A stretch of DNA of 64,000 nt from Roseimaritima multifibrata (GCF_007741495.1 NZ_CP036262.1:6572001-6636000); one strand, 5' to 3'. Shown: positions 10,906 to 22,241, counted from the first letter of the stretch. Program-made: numbers and translations. The notes: a model not told the origin generated them from the sequence alone.

Positions 10906-12369
10906 CTAAAACTGCATGTTGTATTTAGTCGTCATGTCTCGGCGCACTTGAGCGGTCATCGCATCAAGATCCTTCAACATCGACTGGTAATCGCTATAGC
11001 CGACGCTGCGAGCCTTGGCGGTGGTCACCGCTTGGTAATCGCCTGCGGTATTGGGATCATAGTACCCACTGCCACTGTAGCTATAACCACCGTAGCCGTA
11101 AGATGCCGTCCCTCCGTAGGAAATGCCACTGGAAAGCCCCTGCTGAGCCTTCACCGCCCCGCCGGCGATCGCGGCCTTCTGCATCGTCAACGCATTGCCG
11201 CGCAACATGTTGGCAACGTTGGCGCCGTAATCGACCATTGCGGGATCGACGTTTAAGGTTCCCATTTCGTCGATTCGCCGTGCGTGCTGTTCGTTCCACT
11301 TCGCACGGGCGCCCATCGACTGGGCTTTGTGCCTGCGAACCGCTTCGACCTGCACATTCACATCATCGAAGTAGGCTTTTGACTGATACCCATTTGGACC
11401 TCCACTTGGGTTTGCCGCATCCACTTCTTTCTTAGCCAACTGAGCGACGCTTTCAGCTTGATCACGCAAGCTGAAGACCCCCAGCAGTCCGGCTAGCGAA
11501 GATTCACTAAGAGGTCCTTGGAAGGTCAACTTGTTGTCGTCGGCTTTCACTTTCCAGGAGAGCACTTCGGGGGCGGCCGTTCCGTTGCGATCCAAGATTT
11601 CCTTCAGCAAACCGTTAGCGATTGGCAACAAGCTGGAAGGAGACTTGGTGAATTCAACGGTAAAGATGCACTCTCCCAAACTCCGGCGACCAACAATCAC
11701 GCTAACCCCACGAGCGGAAGCCAAGATGCTGGCGACCGATTCTGGCTTGTTCTTTTTTAGCGATTCGAAACCCTCTAGTTTTTTCGCCAGTGGATGAGGC
11801 GACATCAGGTCTTCGATATCCAGAGCGACCATCAGCGACAAAAACTCTTCCGACTGTTGGCTTTGCTCAAGTAGGTATTCCGACCGCCGTGCAGCGACGC
11901 CTGGTTCCAACCATTCCGACAGCATCGCGCGGTCGGCAGGACGCAGCACCCCAAGGCGATTCTCTTTTCCTGGCACCAAATACATTTGCCGCGGCGACCA
12001 AACCACTTCGGTTCCGGCAACCGTATCGACATACCCACCCAAAGAATCGGCCAATTTCTTTGCCTCGATGGGATTCCCCAGGGTTGCGTAACCCGCTTCC
12101 CATTTTGGCCGCAAGGAGCCTGGATCCATATTGGCGATCAACCAGATATCTTCGATGTTTCCAGTGAGCCTGGATGGCATTTTTGCGTTCTTCATCAACG
12201 TATCAAGTGCCGGCAGGTTCAGATAACCAACCGCGTTGGCACGTGAGGGCGAACGACGAAGCAAGCCGTCCAGCTTGGCTTCCTGAGCCTGTACCTCAAG
12301 GCCGTAACCGCTACTCACGAGAATCAAACCGAGGCAGATCAGCCTCCGCACGGAAACCATAGCCAACAT
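10906..12369 (-). CDS. Secreted protein of unknown function with Gly/Tyr-rich C-terminus
   Basis: A 487-residue protein I do not recognise. The ATG at 12369 has GAGG 7 bp upstream and gives a signal peptide (MVSVRRLICLGLILVSSGYG, cleavage probably near VQAQ). The body contains LNLPALDTLMKNAKMPSRL and a segment rich in Leu/Glu that looks like a globular exported domain. Near the C-terminus there is a low-complexity Gly/Tyr/Ser stretch (nucleotides about 11050-11135) followed by a helical tail, YQSMLKDLDAMTAQVRRDM. Likely periplasmic or surface-associated. It diverges from gcvT across a 249-bp gap. Confidence 0.72.
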   Translation of the reverse strand: MLAMVSVRRLICLGLILVSSGYGLEVQAQEAKLDGLLRRSPSRANAVGYLNLPALDTLMKNAKMPSRLTGNIEDIWLIANMDPGSLRPKWEAGYATLGNPIEAKKLADSLGGYVDTVAGTEVVWSPRQMYLVPGKENRLGVLRPADRAMLSEWLEPGVAARRSEYLLEQSQQSEEFLSLMVALDIEDLMSPHPLAKKLEGFESLKKNKPESVASILASARGVSVIVGRRSLGECIFTVEFTKSPSSLLPIANGLLKEILDRNGTAAPEVLSWKVKADDNKLTFQGPLSESSLAGLLGVFSLRDQAESVAQLAKKEVDAANPSGGPNGYQSKAYFDDVNVQVEAVRRHKAQSMGARAKWNEQHARRIDEMGTLNVDPAMVDYGANVANMLRGNALTMQKAAIAGGAVKAQQGLSSGISYGGTASYGYGGYSYSGSGYYDPNTAGDYQAVTTAKARSVGYSDYQSMLKDLDAMTAQVRRDMTTKYNMQF

Positions 12370-12618
12370 AAAACACCTCAGCGAAGTCGAAAAACACGTT
12401 AACACGCGAGAAAAGAGCGAAGGTGTTAGCCTAATATCCCCCGATTCCCCACACAAGCATTTTACGTAAAGAAGGGGTAGCATCACTCTTTAGAAGGCCT
12501 TTTACCGTTCTGGCTAGACGTTTAGAATGCCAAACCATTGTTAGTTGACAACTCGGCACTCCCCACTTGGTTTGATCGCCCTCCGGCGATTGTTCCGAGG
12601 CTTTCACGTATTGGTCCT

Positions 12619-13737
12619 ATGACGTCCTCCCTTGCTGCGACGCCACTTTTACCCTGGCACCGGTCCGCAGGCGCCACACTGGCCCCGTTTGCTGGCTACG
12701 AGATGCCGATTCAGTACGGCTCGATCGTTGAAGAACACCAAGCCTGCCGAAACGCCGCCACGCTCTTTGACGTTTCCCACATGGGACGCCTCCGCTTCGA
12801 CGGAACCGATGCTGCAGCGTTGTTGGACCATTTGCTGACCCGCCGCGTCAGCGATCTAAAGGAGGGCCAGATCCGCTACTCCCTGATGTGTAACGAAGAG
12901 GGAGGCATCCTGGACGACGTCCTGGTATCGAACCTAACCACCCCTTCGGGCCTGAATTACCACCTGCTGGTCGTGAACGCTTCGAACCGCGAGAAGATTG
13001 TTAAGTGGATCACGCCCCACTTGGCGGATTTCCCCTCCGTGACGATGACCGACCGCACCGACTTGACCGCGATGATCGCGATCCAAGGGCCTCGTGCGAT
13101 GGAGATCTGCGGAAATTTATTCAAATCCGACCCCAGTCGCTTGAAGTATTACCGCGGCACCATCACCGAACAATTTTCGAAACCGGCGATCGTGACCCGC
13201 ACCGGATACACGGGCGAAGATGGGATTGAAATCATCGTCCGCGCCGAAGAAGCGATGCGGATTTGGGAAAACCTGATCCTCGCAGGCCGTAAACATGGGC
13301 TGATCGCCGCAGGCCTGGGTGCCCGAGACACCCTGCGACTGGAAGCGGGCATGCCCCTTTACGGCCATGAACTGAACGAACAAATCGACCCTCTGACTGC
13401 AGGCCTAAAATTTGCCTGCAACCTGGAAGGACGCTCCTTCATCGGTGACGAAGCCTTGCGGACGATCGCCCAGCAAGGCCCCACCCGAACCCGTGTCGGC
13501 TTATTGCCTGAAGGACGGCGTCCGGTCCGCGAGGGCTGTGACATCCTGTCCAACGAAGGGGCCGTGATCGGCTCCGTCACCAGCGGTGCACCTTCACCAA
13601 CGCTTGGCAAACCCATCGCGATGGGCTACGTCGACAACGCTTTTGCGGCGGTTGATTCATCCTTACAAATCGACAACCGCGGCCGCACGCAAGCGGCAAC
13701 CATCACTTCATTACCTTTCTATAAACGTGAGCGTTAG
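12619..13737 (+). CDS. gcvT: Aminomethyltransferase (glycine cleavage T-protein)
   Basis: Transfers the aminomethyl carbon from lipoyl-GcvH to tetrahydrofolate and releases ammonia (EC 2.1.2.10). The 372-residue form from the ATG at 12619 begins just before the conserved folate-domain region GATLAPFAGYEMPIQYG. Family segments include LFDVSHMGRL, NEEGGILDDVLV, TRTGYTGEDGIEI, LGARDTLRLEAGMPLYGHE and SGAPSPTLGKPIAMGYV. An upstream extension to 12538 is in frame but unlike the family. It is the first gene of a gcvT-gcvH-gcvPA-gcvPB-lipoate-transferase cluster. No tandem glycine riboswitch is apparent in the 249-bp leader, though folding was not computed. Confidence 0.97.
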   Translation: MTSSLAATPLLPWHRSAGATLAPFAGYEMPIQYGSIVEEHQACRNAATLFDVSHMGRLRFDGTDAAALLDHLLTRRVSDLKEGQIRYSLMCNEEGGILDDVLVSNLTTPSGLNYHLLVVNASNREKIVKWITPHLADFPSVTMTDRTDLTAMIAIQGPRAMEICGNLFKSDPSRLKYYRGTITEQFSKPAIVTRTGYTGEDGIEIIVRAEEAMRIWENLILAGRKHGLIAAGLGARDTLRLEAGMPLYGHELNEQIDPLTAGLKFACNLEGRSFIGDEALRTIAQQGPTRTRVGLLPEGRRPVREGCDILSNEGAVIGSVTSGAPSPTLGKPIAMGYVDNAFAAVDSSLQIDNRGRTQAATITSLPFYKRER

Positions 13738-13738
13738 T

Positions 13739-14134
13739 ATGAACCCGGAACAATTGCTCTATGCAGAAACCCATGAATGGGTCCATATCGACGACCAGGG
13801 CGACCAGAAAATTGCCACCCTGGGAATCTCGGCTTTTGCGATCGAACAACTGAATGACTTGGTCTACATGGACCTGCCCGCCGTTGGCACCGCCCTGGAT
13901 GCGGGCCAAGAATTTGGCGAAGTCGAATCGGTCAAAGCGGTCAGCCCCCTCTACACCCCGATCGCCGGCGAAGTCCTGGAAGTCAATTCCGACTTGCCTG
14001 ACAACCTGGAATGGCTGAACGAAGAACCGTACGGCAAAGGCTGGGTGATCAAACTGAAAGTCACCGATGATTCCGGCCTAGCAAACTTGCTGGACCATGC
14101 CGCTTACGAAAAACAGTGTGCTGAATCGGGCTGA
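13739..14134 (+). CDS. gcvH: Glycine cleavage H-protein
   Basis: Lipoyl-carrying shuttle of the glycine cleavage system; 131 residues, the usual size. The lipoylation lysine is K66 in EVESVKAVSPLYTP. Other family segments are THEWV near the start, ATLGISAFAIEQLNDLVYMDLP, and the C-terminal EPYGKGWVIKL. The ATG starts one base after the gcvT stop, implying translational coupling. The open frame upstream into gcvT is a shadow. A transferase for its lipoyl group lies at the end of the same cluster. Confidence 0.97.
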   Translation: MNPEQLLYAETHEWVHIDDQGDQKIATLGISAFAIEQLNDLVYMDLPAVGTALDAGQEFGEVESVKAVSPLYTPIAGEVLEVNSDLPDNLEWLNEEPYGKGWVIKLKVTDDSGLANLLDHAAYEKQCAESG

Positions 14135-14273
14135 TCCGCTCCCTCAGCGACCGCCCGCCCTCAAGCAAGGCACCGAATAACTTCGTTGCCAACGACGGGG
14201 ACATGCCTCTGTTTATTCATTACGGGATGGCCCCCGCGGTTATCGCTGCCACCGATTTTTCGGTTCCTGTAAA

Positions 14274-14365
14274 GGAGCCGTGGAAATAACGGAGCCGTGG
14301 AAACCGCAATCGGAACAGATGGGATAAAGCGTTAGCCACGGCTTAAAAGCGTTAGCCACGGCTTA
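14274..14365. repeat. Short direct and inverted repeats between gcvH and gcvPA
   Basis: The 369-bp gap between gcvH and gcvPA contains two copies of GGAGCCGTGGAAA (14274-14286 and 14291-14303). These are followed by an exact tandem pair of AAAGCGTTAGCCACGGCTTA (14326-14345 and 14346-14365). The CCACGGC core of the second is the reverse complement of the GCCGTGG core of the first, so hairpins can form. No gene is seen in the gap. The break may attenuate or process the gcv transcript. Confidence 0.7.
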
Positions 14366-14503
14366 GTGGAGCTGAATCCGGGACTACCCCCGAAACGGCT
14401 GATTAAACCAGCGGGCTGCTCGCACCATTCCGCTTGATTGCTAACTTATTTGTGCTTGATCCCTAGCCTTCACTTCTTTCCAAACGCCGCTTCAAGACTG
14501 CTC

Positions 14504-15863
14504 ATGTATTTGTTTCATACCGACGAAGATCGACAGGCGATGCTGAAATCGATCGGCGCCGAATCGGTCGACGAACTGATCCATTCTCAAGTCCCCGAAA
14601 ATGCTCGGTTCGAGGGAACGCTTCAGCTCCCTCCGGCACTGTCCGAAATGGAAATGCAGCGAGAAGTCGAACGAGCGGCGGCCCAAAACGCCTCCGCCGC
14701 TTCGCACGTCTGCTTCATGGGAGGCGGTGCCTACGACCATTTCGTCCCCGCCACGGTCGATGCGATCGCTTCCCGAGGCGAATTTTTTACGTCGTACACC
14801 CCGTATCAAGCAGAAGTCAGCCAGGGAAACCTGCAAGCGATGTTTGAATACGAAACCCTGGTCACGCAACTGACAGGATTAGATGTCTCCAACGCCAGCC
14901 TATACGACGGCGGCTCGGCTGCGGTCGAAGCGGTGATGATGGCACTATCGGTGGTCAAAGGACGCAACAAAGTGGTTACCTCCGCTGCGGTGCATCCCGA
15001 ATACCGGCAGATTTTGGAAACCTACCTGCGTGGTTTGCAATGTGAACTGGTCGTCGCCCCCTACGACGCTTCGGGTACCTCCAGCGGAATCGCCGATTAC
15101 ATCGACGACAAAACCGCCTGCGTTCTGATCCAACACCCAAACTTCTTTGGGCGACTGGAAGAGGTCCAGCAGATCGCGGATGCGACTCATGCAGCCGGCG
15201 CATTGCTGGTTCAATCGTTCGACCCGATCAGTGTCGGCCGCCTAAAACGCCCAGGCGACATGGGAGCCGATATCGCGGTTGCGGAAGGCCAAGGCCTGGG
15301 CAACCCACTAAACTTTGGCGGACCCTATCTTGGAATCATGGCCTGCCGAAACGAATTGGTTCGCCGCCTGCCAGGACGGATCGCCGGACAAACGGTCGAC
15401 CGCCGCGGTAACCGTTGCTGGGTCCTGACCCTGCAAACTCGCGAACAACATATCCGCCGCGAGCGAGCCACCAGCAACATCTGCAGCAACCAAACATTGT
15501 TGGCCCTGCGAGCGACAATCTACCTCTCGCTACTTGGGCCAGAAGGCCTGAAGGAAACCGCTGAGCACTGCCTGCAAAAAACGCAGTACATGCAAAAGCA
15601 AGTGGCTTCCCTGGAACGCTTTTCAGTTCCCTTCGCGGGCCCTGTCTTTAAAGAATTTGTCGTCAAAGATCACGATGGTTCGGTCGCAAACCTGATCGAA
15701 TCGATGCGTGGTGATGGATACCTAGCGGGCGTCCCACTGGGCCAGTGGTACCCCGAACTATCCGACTGCTACCTTATCGCGGTTACCGAACGTCGCACAC
15801 GTGACGAAATCGATTCGTACTGCCGATCCCTATCACAGCTAACCTCTGAAGGAGTGATCGCCG

Positions 15864-15871
<8 letters not shown>
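14504..15871 (+). CDS. gcvPA: Glycine dehydrogenase (decarboxylating) subunit 1
   Basis: N-terminal half of a split P-protein, which decarboxylates glycine on pyridoxal phosphate and passes the aminomethyl group to GcvH (EC 1.4.4.2). The form from the ATG at 14504 has 455 residues, close to the usual 450. Typical segments are FMGGGAYDHFVPA, TPYQAEVSQGNLQAMFEYE, NASLYDGGSAAVEA, FGGPYLGIMA and RRLPGRIAGQT. The frame is open to 14438, but that extension has no family match. The stop overlaps the start of gcvPB by 8 bp, consistent with an obligate heterodimer. Confidence 0.97.
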
Positions 15872-17308
<1,437 letters not shown>

Positions 17309-17327
<19 letters not shown>

Positions 17328-18139
17328 GCGACAGCCAGCCTGCCAATAACCCGGCCTCCTCCAGCGATGCCAGCACTGGCGGTGCCTCCGCGGATCAATC
17401 GCCGCGGTTGATCATCGACGGTCCGTCCAGCGCCGCCTGGAACATGGCGTTGGACCAAGCGATCCTCGATTCGGTGTCCGCAGGCGGAGGCCCGGTGCTG
17501 CGGTTTTACGAATGGGATGTGCCAACGCTTAGCCTCGGTTATTTCCAATCGCTCGCCGATCGGTCGGGGCATGCCGCCAGCCATTCGATACCGGTTGTCC
17601 GGCGTTCAACCGGAGGCGGAGCGATCGTGCATCACCATGAATTGACGTACAGCCTCACGCTTCCGATCACCGACCGAGCCGCAACATCGGTTCAGAGAAT
17701 CTATGATCGGGTGCATTCGGCAATCCGCAAAACGATGCTGGAATTTGGCGTGGCACTGGAACGGGCCGGGCAGCGTCCCGCCCCCCCCACACCTCCATTC
17801 CTCTGCTTTCAGCGTCGCGCCGAAGAAGACCTTCTTTGTGCGGGCTATAAGGTCGGCGGAAGTGCGCAGCGAAGGACCGCCCGAGCGGTACTGCAGCATG
17901 GCAGCATCTTGCTAAATGTCAGTCAATTTGCTCCGGAATTGCCGGGCATAACCGACCTATCTGGCCGACATATGAAAAGGAGCGAAATTTACGAAGCACT
18001 CTGCAAACACCTGCCCCCTCAACAAGGGCCCCCTACAGAGTGGATTAAGTCAAGTCCTTTTGAAATGGAGTTGAAACAGGCCGATAATTGGGTGGAGAAA
18101 CGCTTTACCGAGCCCGGATGGCTGAAGCGGCGACCGTAA
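17309..18139 (+). CDS. Lipoate/octanoate-protein transferase (LipM/LplA family)
   Basis: A 276-residue member of the BPL/LplA/LipB fold family. It has VVRRSTGGGAIVHHHELTYS, the lipoyl/octanoyl-binding region, and GYKVGGSAQRR followed by VLQHGSILL. A Cys at residue 166 (FLCFQRR) sits before the KVGGSAQ motif, where LipM-type octanoyltransferases have their catalytic Cys. Octanoyl transfer from acyl carrier protein to GcvH is therefore more likely than ATP-dependent lipoate ligation, but this is inference. The start may be the ATG at 17309 or the in-frame GTG at 17324. Position at the end of the gcv cluster suggests its job is to modify GcvH. The N-terminal 30 residues are a Ser/Ala-rich tail not typical of the family. 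Confidence 0.85.
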
Positions 18140-18242
18140 AACGTTATCATCTCTACCTTCCACTACGTGGAAAATCGGACAGTATTCTTAAATTCAAACG
18201 GCTTGAATCGTTAAATCGAGGCAGAACAATCCAGTTCGAAAG

Positions 18243-18269
18243 TTGCATTGACCACAGTCGGTGTACAAT
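18243..18269 (+). promoter_or_regulatory. Possible promoter of the FHA gene
   Basis: TTGCAT (18243-18248) and TACAAT (18264-18269) are separated by 15 bp, about 90 bp upstream of the FHA gene. The spacing is shorter than the usual 16-18 bp, so this is a weak call. The rest of the 218-bp gap after the lipoate-transferase gene shows nothing else. Confidence 0.25.
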
Positions 18270-18357
18270 GGAAGATGCATTTCGAGGGCAACGAAGTTTC
18301 TTGTTATTCGACCACGAGCTCATCCGCTGCTATGCGAGAAGGTGCAAGAGGTAATCC

Positions 18358-19056
18358 ATGCGAGTCAAGTTGAAAGTAGCGTCTGGGAGCCACAGCGGCA
18401 AAGAGATCGTTATTGGTCAGAAGAAATTCCTGATCGGACGAAGCGAGAAGTGTCAGCTGCGCCCCAAAAGCGAATCGGTCAGCCGAAAACACTGCATCCT
18501 AGTGATTCGTGAAAATCGCCTGCTTGTCCAGGATTTGAAGAGTCGCAACGGCACATTCATCAACGACAAACCGCTTCCTACAGACCGCGCCAAATCGCTC
18601 AAGGATGGAGACATCCTGCGAGTCGGCAAGCTGGTTTTTGAAGTTTCTATCGACCATTCACTTGGTGGCGATAAAAAACCTCAGGTGAAAGACCTAAAAG
18701 ACGCTGCCTCACGGACCGTTGCAGCCCGTGGTGACAGCCAATTCGAAGATGGTGACATCAGCAGTTGGTTGGACGAAGCGGAAGAAATCGACCGCATTCG
18801 CGCGGCCGGCGATCCCGACACACGGCAGATGAAACTGGAAGACCTCCAGAAGTCGGAAGATAGCGCCGAACTGTCGGTCGATGAAACGATCCCCGAAAAA
18901 GGGGCTGACAAAACGCAGACGGACGGCGAGAAAAAACCGGCTCGCCCCCCCAAAGGACCCCCGAAGAAACTTCCCAAAGGGGCCATCACCAACACGACAA
19001 ACGACTCACGCGAAGCAGCGGGCGACGCCCTTAAACGCTTTTTCTCCAGACGTTAG
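18358..19056 (+). CDS. FHA-domain protein
   Basis: A 232-residue soluble protein. The N-terminal forkhead-associated domain (about 1-100) has all the phosphothreonine-binding landmarks: LIGRSEKCQL, SVSRKHC and LKSRNGTFIN. The C-terminal half is charged and low in complexity, ending in a Lys/Pro-rich stretch before DALKRFFSRR. FHA domains read Ser/Thr phosphorylation, and planctomycetes encode many Ser/Thr kinases, though none is in this window. The start has an AGAGG ribosome site. The next gene begins 7 bp after its stop, so the two are cotranscribed. Confidence 0.88.
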   Translation: MRVKLKVASGSHSGKEIVIGQKKFLIGRSEKCQLRPKSESVSRKHCILVIRENRLLVQDLKSRNGTFINDKPLPTDRAKSLKDGDILRVGKLVFEVSIDHSLGGDKKPQVKDLKDAASRTVAARGDSQFEDGDISSWLDEAEEIDRIRAAGDPDTRQMKLEDLQKSEDSAELSVDETIPEKGADKTQTDGEKKPARPPKGPPKKLPKGAITNTTNDSREAAGDALKRFFSRR

Positions 19057-19063
19057 GCGGTGC

Positions 19064-21454
19064 ATGCGATATCCTCGCTGCTTGCTATCGACTCTTCTAC
19101 TCACCGCATTTTCGGCGGTGATCGCGGTTGCGGAATATAACGTTCCGCTTGCCAATGGTCTGATGGTCCGCGGATCGGTTGTTGAAATCGCTTCGCTGAA
19201 CGAAAACGCCTTTTCCAAAGGGAGCGGCACGCAACCGACAGCCCGCCCGATCTGGATGATCGACGATGGACTCCGCCGCGTCTTCGTCCACCAACAAGGG
19301 ATGGTCGCCGTCAAGGGCGACGGCGTGGTTCCCGAAGTTCCCGATCTGCAGATCCGCTTAGAAATCCCCCAAAACGTCTCCTCTAGCGGACGCTTCCTCG
19401 GGTCGATCGGAGCGGTGCACGGCGTTTCCGATTTCAGCGATCTGGGACGTCGAAAAATCATGATTCCCGGGCCCTCCGGAGGCTCCATCCCAATCTGGCA
19501 AGGGATGACCGAAGTCACCGCTCGCTACATCAAATTGCAATCCCTGCACGCCAGCCATAACTATATCTGGGAAATGCGGATCGCGACGTCCTCGGTCCCT
19601 CAAGCTCAACTGCGGCGAATCTTACACAACCGCATGCAGCCGCTAACCTACGAAATTCGACTGGATCTGATCCGGCTGTTTATCGAAGCGGAAATGTTCG
19701 AAGCCGCTCGGCAAGAACTACTGACGACGATCGCCGAATTCCCCGACAAACCGAACCTGAAAAAGCAATTGACGTCGCTGGTCGATCGTCAAGCCAAACA
19801 GTTGCTGCTGGAAGCCCAGCAGCGACGCCGCGCCGGGCAATACGAACTATCGGCGCGGATGCTGAGCGAATTCCAAACCGATCAAATTGCCGCCGTCACC
19901 AAACTGGAATTCTCTGACGAATTAGTCGACCTGCAAAAGGAACTGCAGAAGGGGCCCGACCTTGTTGCTCAGCTAGAAACACAGATCGCAAACCTCCCCA
20001 ACGAACAGGGAGCGGCCTTTCAAGGACTGCTGACCGAACTGAAAGAGGACATTTCTCCTGACACGATCAGCCGCTTAAGCGATTACATTCGGCTGGGTAA
20101 CGACGAAAAAATCCCGCTTGAAAACCGTGTTGCATTGGCCGTTGGCGGTTGGATTTTGGGGTCGGGTTCGGGCCTGCAAAACCTTGCCCTCGGCCGGTCT
20201 TTGATTCAGGTACGCGACGGCGTCGCAGCCTACCTCCGCAGCGAAGACCCAGGACAACGGCAGGCTATCCTCGATGCGCTCCGAAAACTGGAAGGGGCAA
20301 CCGTTGAAAACATCGCCAAAATTTTGCCTCTGATTCGTCCACAGCGTCCTCTACCTGAACATCCAGAAGATTGGGTTGCCAGCCCCGAAACGCCCCCGGG
20401 AATGTACCGGATTTCGATTCCCGGGCCCGATGAATTAGCAACCGAATACATTGTGCAGTTGCCTGAAGAGTACAACCCGCTGCGGGCATACCCTGCTGTC
20501 GTCAGCCTGTGTGCACCGACCGGAATCCCTCGAGCCCAAATTGAATGGTGGTCCGGGTCTTACAATGAATCCTTGAAAATGAGGCTTGGGCAAGCTTCAC
20601 GCCAAGGCTACGTGGTTATCGCACCGCTATGGACTCGGCCGGGCCAGCGGGTCTACGAATACACCGAGCGTGAACACCACCGCGTCATGACCTGTTTAAG
20701 AGACGCGATGCGGCGAGTTTCCATCGATGCCGATCGCGTGTTCCTTTCGGGACACGGCGACGGAGGGACCGCTGCTTGGGACATCGGGATCGCCCATCCA
20801 GATGTGTGGGCAGGAGTCATCCCGATCAGTGCCGACCCCTCCAAATACATCATCCACTACGAAGACAACGCAACCGATCTACCGATCTACATGGTCTTCG
20901 GGGAAATGGCCGGCTCCCAGGCGCCGCTTGTCCGGTTTGGATACATCCTGGACGACTACATGACCTCCAAGCACAAAGCGATGGTGGTGATGATGCGAGG
21001 CCGCGGGCCGGAAGATTTCTACGAAGAAATCCACCATATTTTCGACTGGATGGCCCTGGGGGCCAACCGCCGTGGGCCGCCCCCCAAAGAGATCGACGTC
21101 GTCACCATGCGGGGCGAGGATCGCTTTTTCTGGTGGCTGGAAATGCCTCAAATTGACCCCCGCAATGATTTGAATCCATTCCTTTGGGACTATGTCAAAA
21201 AGCGGTTAAAAGGAATCGTTCGAGCCAGCGTGGCAGAAAACAACACGATCCGAATCACCCAAGGTCCAGCCGATCAGTTCGTGATCTGGATGAATCCCGA
21301 CATGGGAATCAACCTGAACGAGCAAGTCACCATCCGCTACCTATCGCGATTAACACGCTTTGATTTCGACGGAGACATCAAAACCATCTTGGAAGACGTA
21401 CGGACTCGAGCCGACCGGCAACGTCCCTACTGGGCCTTTGTCACCGCACCCTAA
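19064..21454 (+). CDS. Large exported alpha/beta-hydrolase-like protein lacking the nucleophile serine
   Basis: A 796-residue protein from the ATG at 19064, with GGCGG upstream and a signal peptide, RYPRCLLSTLLLTAFSAVIA. The first 450 residues form a beta-rich N-terminal region followed by helical repeat-like segments. The C-terminal part has the layout of an esterase/prolyl-oligopeptidase-type alpha/beta hydrolase: YPAVVSLCAPTG, GYVVIAPLW, then DRVFLSGHGDGGTAAWDIG. The nucleophile elbow is normally GxSxG; here it is GHGDG (residues 563-567), with Gly at the Ser position. Catalysis by the usual triad is therefore doubtful, and a binding or structural role is possible. The frame extending upstream to 18881 lies inside the FHA gene and is not used. 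Confidence 0.8.
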   Translation: MRYPRCLLSTLLLTAFSAVIAVAEYNVPLANGLMVRGSVVEIASLNENAFSKGSGTQPTARPIWMIDDGLRRVFVHQQGMVAVKGDGVVPEVPDLQIRLEIPQNVSSSGRFLGSIGAVHGVSDFSDLGRRKIMIPGPSGGSIPIWQGMTEVTARYIKLQSLHASHNYIWEMRIATSSVPQAQLRRILHNRMQPLTYEIRLDLIRLFIEAEMFEAARQELLTTIAEFPDKPNLKKQLTSLVDRQAKQLLLEAQQRRRAGQYELSARMLSEFQTDQIAAVTKLEFSDELVDLQKELQKGPDLVAQLETQIANLPNEQGAAFQGLLTELKEDISPDTISRLSDYIRLGNDEKIPLENRVALAVGGWILGSGSGLQNLALGRSLIQVRDGVAAYLRSEDPGQRQAILDALRKLEGATVENIAKILPLIRPQRPLPEHPEDWVASPETPPGMYRISIPGPDELATEYIVQLPEEYNPLRAYPAVVSLCAPTGIPRAQIEWWSGSYNESLKMRLGQASRQGYVVIAPLWTRPGQRVYEYTEREHHRVMTCLRDAMRRVSIDADRVFLSGHGDGGTAAWDIGIAHPDVWAGVIPISADPSKYIIHYEDNATDLPIYMVFGEMAGSQAPLVRFGYILDDYMTSKHKAMVVMMRGRGPEDFYEEIHHIFDWMALGANRRGPPPKEIDVVTMRGEDRFFWWLEMPQIDPRNDLNPFLWDYVKKRLKGIVRASVAENNTIRITQGPADQFVIWMNPDMGINLNEQVTIRYLSRLTRFDFDGDIKTILEDVRTRADRQRPYWAFVTAP

Positions 21455-21797
21455 CGGTTTGCAGCGGGGGGTGTCCCAATGCCATCTACTCTGGCATCTA
21501 CGGATGGTATTCCTAGCGGATCAGCGCAAGCCGATCCGGCAAATTCATTCTGTTTTCTAGGCGATTGCCGGACGGCTCGCGGCTTGTTCAATAAATCGAA
21601 AGCAGCGAAAGATTGCAGCCTTTTGCTCCGCGCAAGTAACTTGAAGGGAGCGTTCTTTCAGAGAGCGAAAGGCGACAATCACTAAATCAACAAGCCGTTC
21701 CGCTAAGAAAGCGGATGGCTTTGGGCGTTGCCCGGCCTGATGAAAATGAGGCCGCGGCGGATTGCCGTACAAGCAGCCAAACCCAAAACCCAAAACC
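21455..21797. repeat. Repeat-bearing intergenic region (GTCGCC-family copy)
   Basis: The 343-bp gap between two convergent genes has no credible gene. It contains GAGCGAAAGGCGACAATCAC at 21663-21682, the reverse complement of the core word shared with other gaps. CGGCTTGTT at 21582-21590 and AACAAGCCG at 21689-21697 form a loose pair of inverted ends around it. It looks like a degenerate copy of the dispersed intergenic repeat family. Confidence 0.55.
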
Positions 21798-22241
21798 TTA
21801 AGACTCTTTCTCCGCCAAGTAGTCTCGCAGTGATTTCAGCATTGCTGCGAACACCATTTCGTTCTTTTCAAAGTCGCGGCTCTCACTTTGCATTTGAATC
21901 AGCAATAAATCGCCCCCCTCTGGAATCAACACCGTTCGGCTGATGATCAGCAAATCGAGGTAATAAAATTCCATATCTCGAGCCAGTTCTTCGTCGTCAG
22001 CCTCTACCCCTTCAGGGCGGCTGATCTCGACTTCGTCGTACTCCTCACGCATCGCGGCTTCGACTTGATCCATCAACGTCAAAGCGGAAACCTGGCCCGG
22101 ATAGCGATTGAAAGCAAAGAAGGTCCCGTCAGGTGCCTCGATCGTGACCCCAACCGACTCCTCAGTGGCCGTCCGCTCTGCTAATTCCCAGTTGTCGGGG
22201 TAGAGAAAACGGACTCCAAAATCTTCAAACGTCGCTGGCAT
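21798..22241 (-). CDS. Small conserved-looking protein, possible PsbP/DcrB-like fold
   Basis: A 147-residue soluble protein without signal peptide. It begins with FEDFGVRFLYPDNWEL, then alternates strands and ends with FEKNEMVFAAMLKSLRDYL. The opening phrase (a strand followed by YP.NW) and the closing helix resemble DcrB/PsbP-like small domains, but I cannot name the family firmly. It is acidic (EEYDEVEISRPEGVEADDEEL). It diverges from the TPR gene across 172 bp. Function unknown. Confidence 0.7.
   Translation of the reverse strand: MPATFEDFGVRFLYPDNWELAERTATEESVGVTIEAPDGTFFAFNRYPGQVSALTLMDQVEAAMREEYDEVEISRPEGVEADDEELARDMEFYYLDLLIISRTVLIPEGGDLLLIQMQSESRDFEKNEMVFAAMLKSLRDYLAEKES

Noticed and set aside
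12370-12618. Glycine riboswitch upstream of gcvT
   Set aside because: I could not find the paired aptamer pattern by eye. A covariance-model search would settle it; a hit would overturn this.
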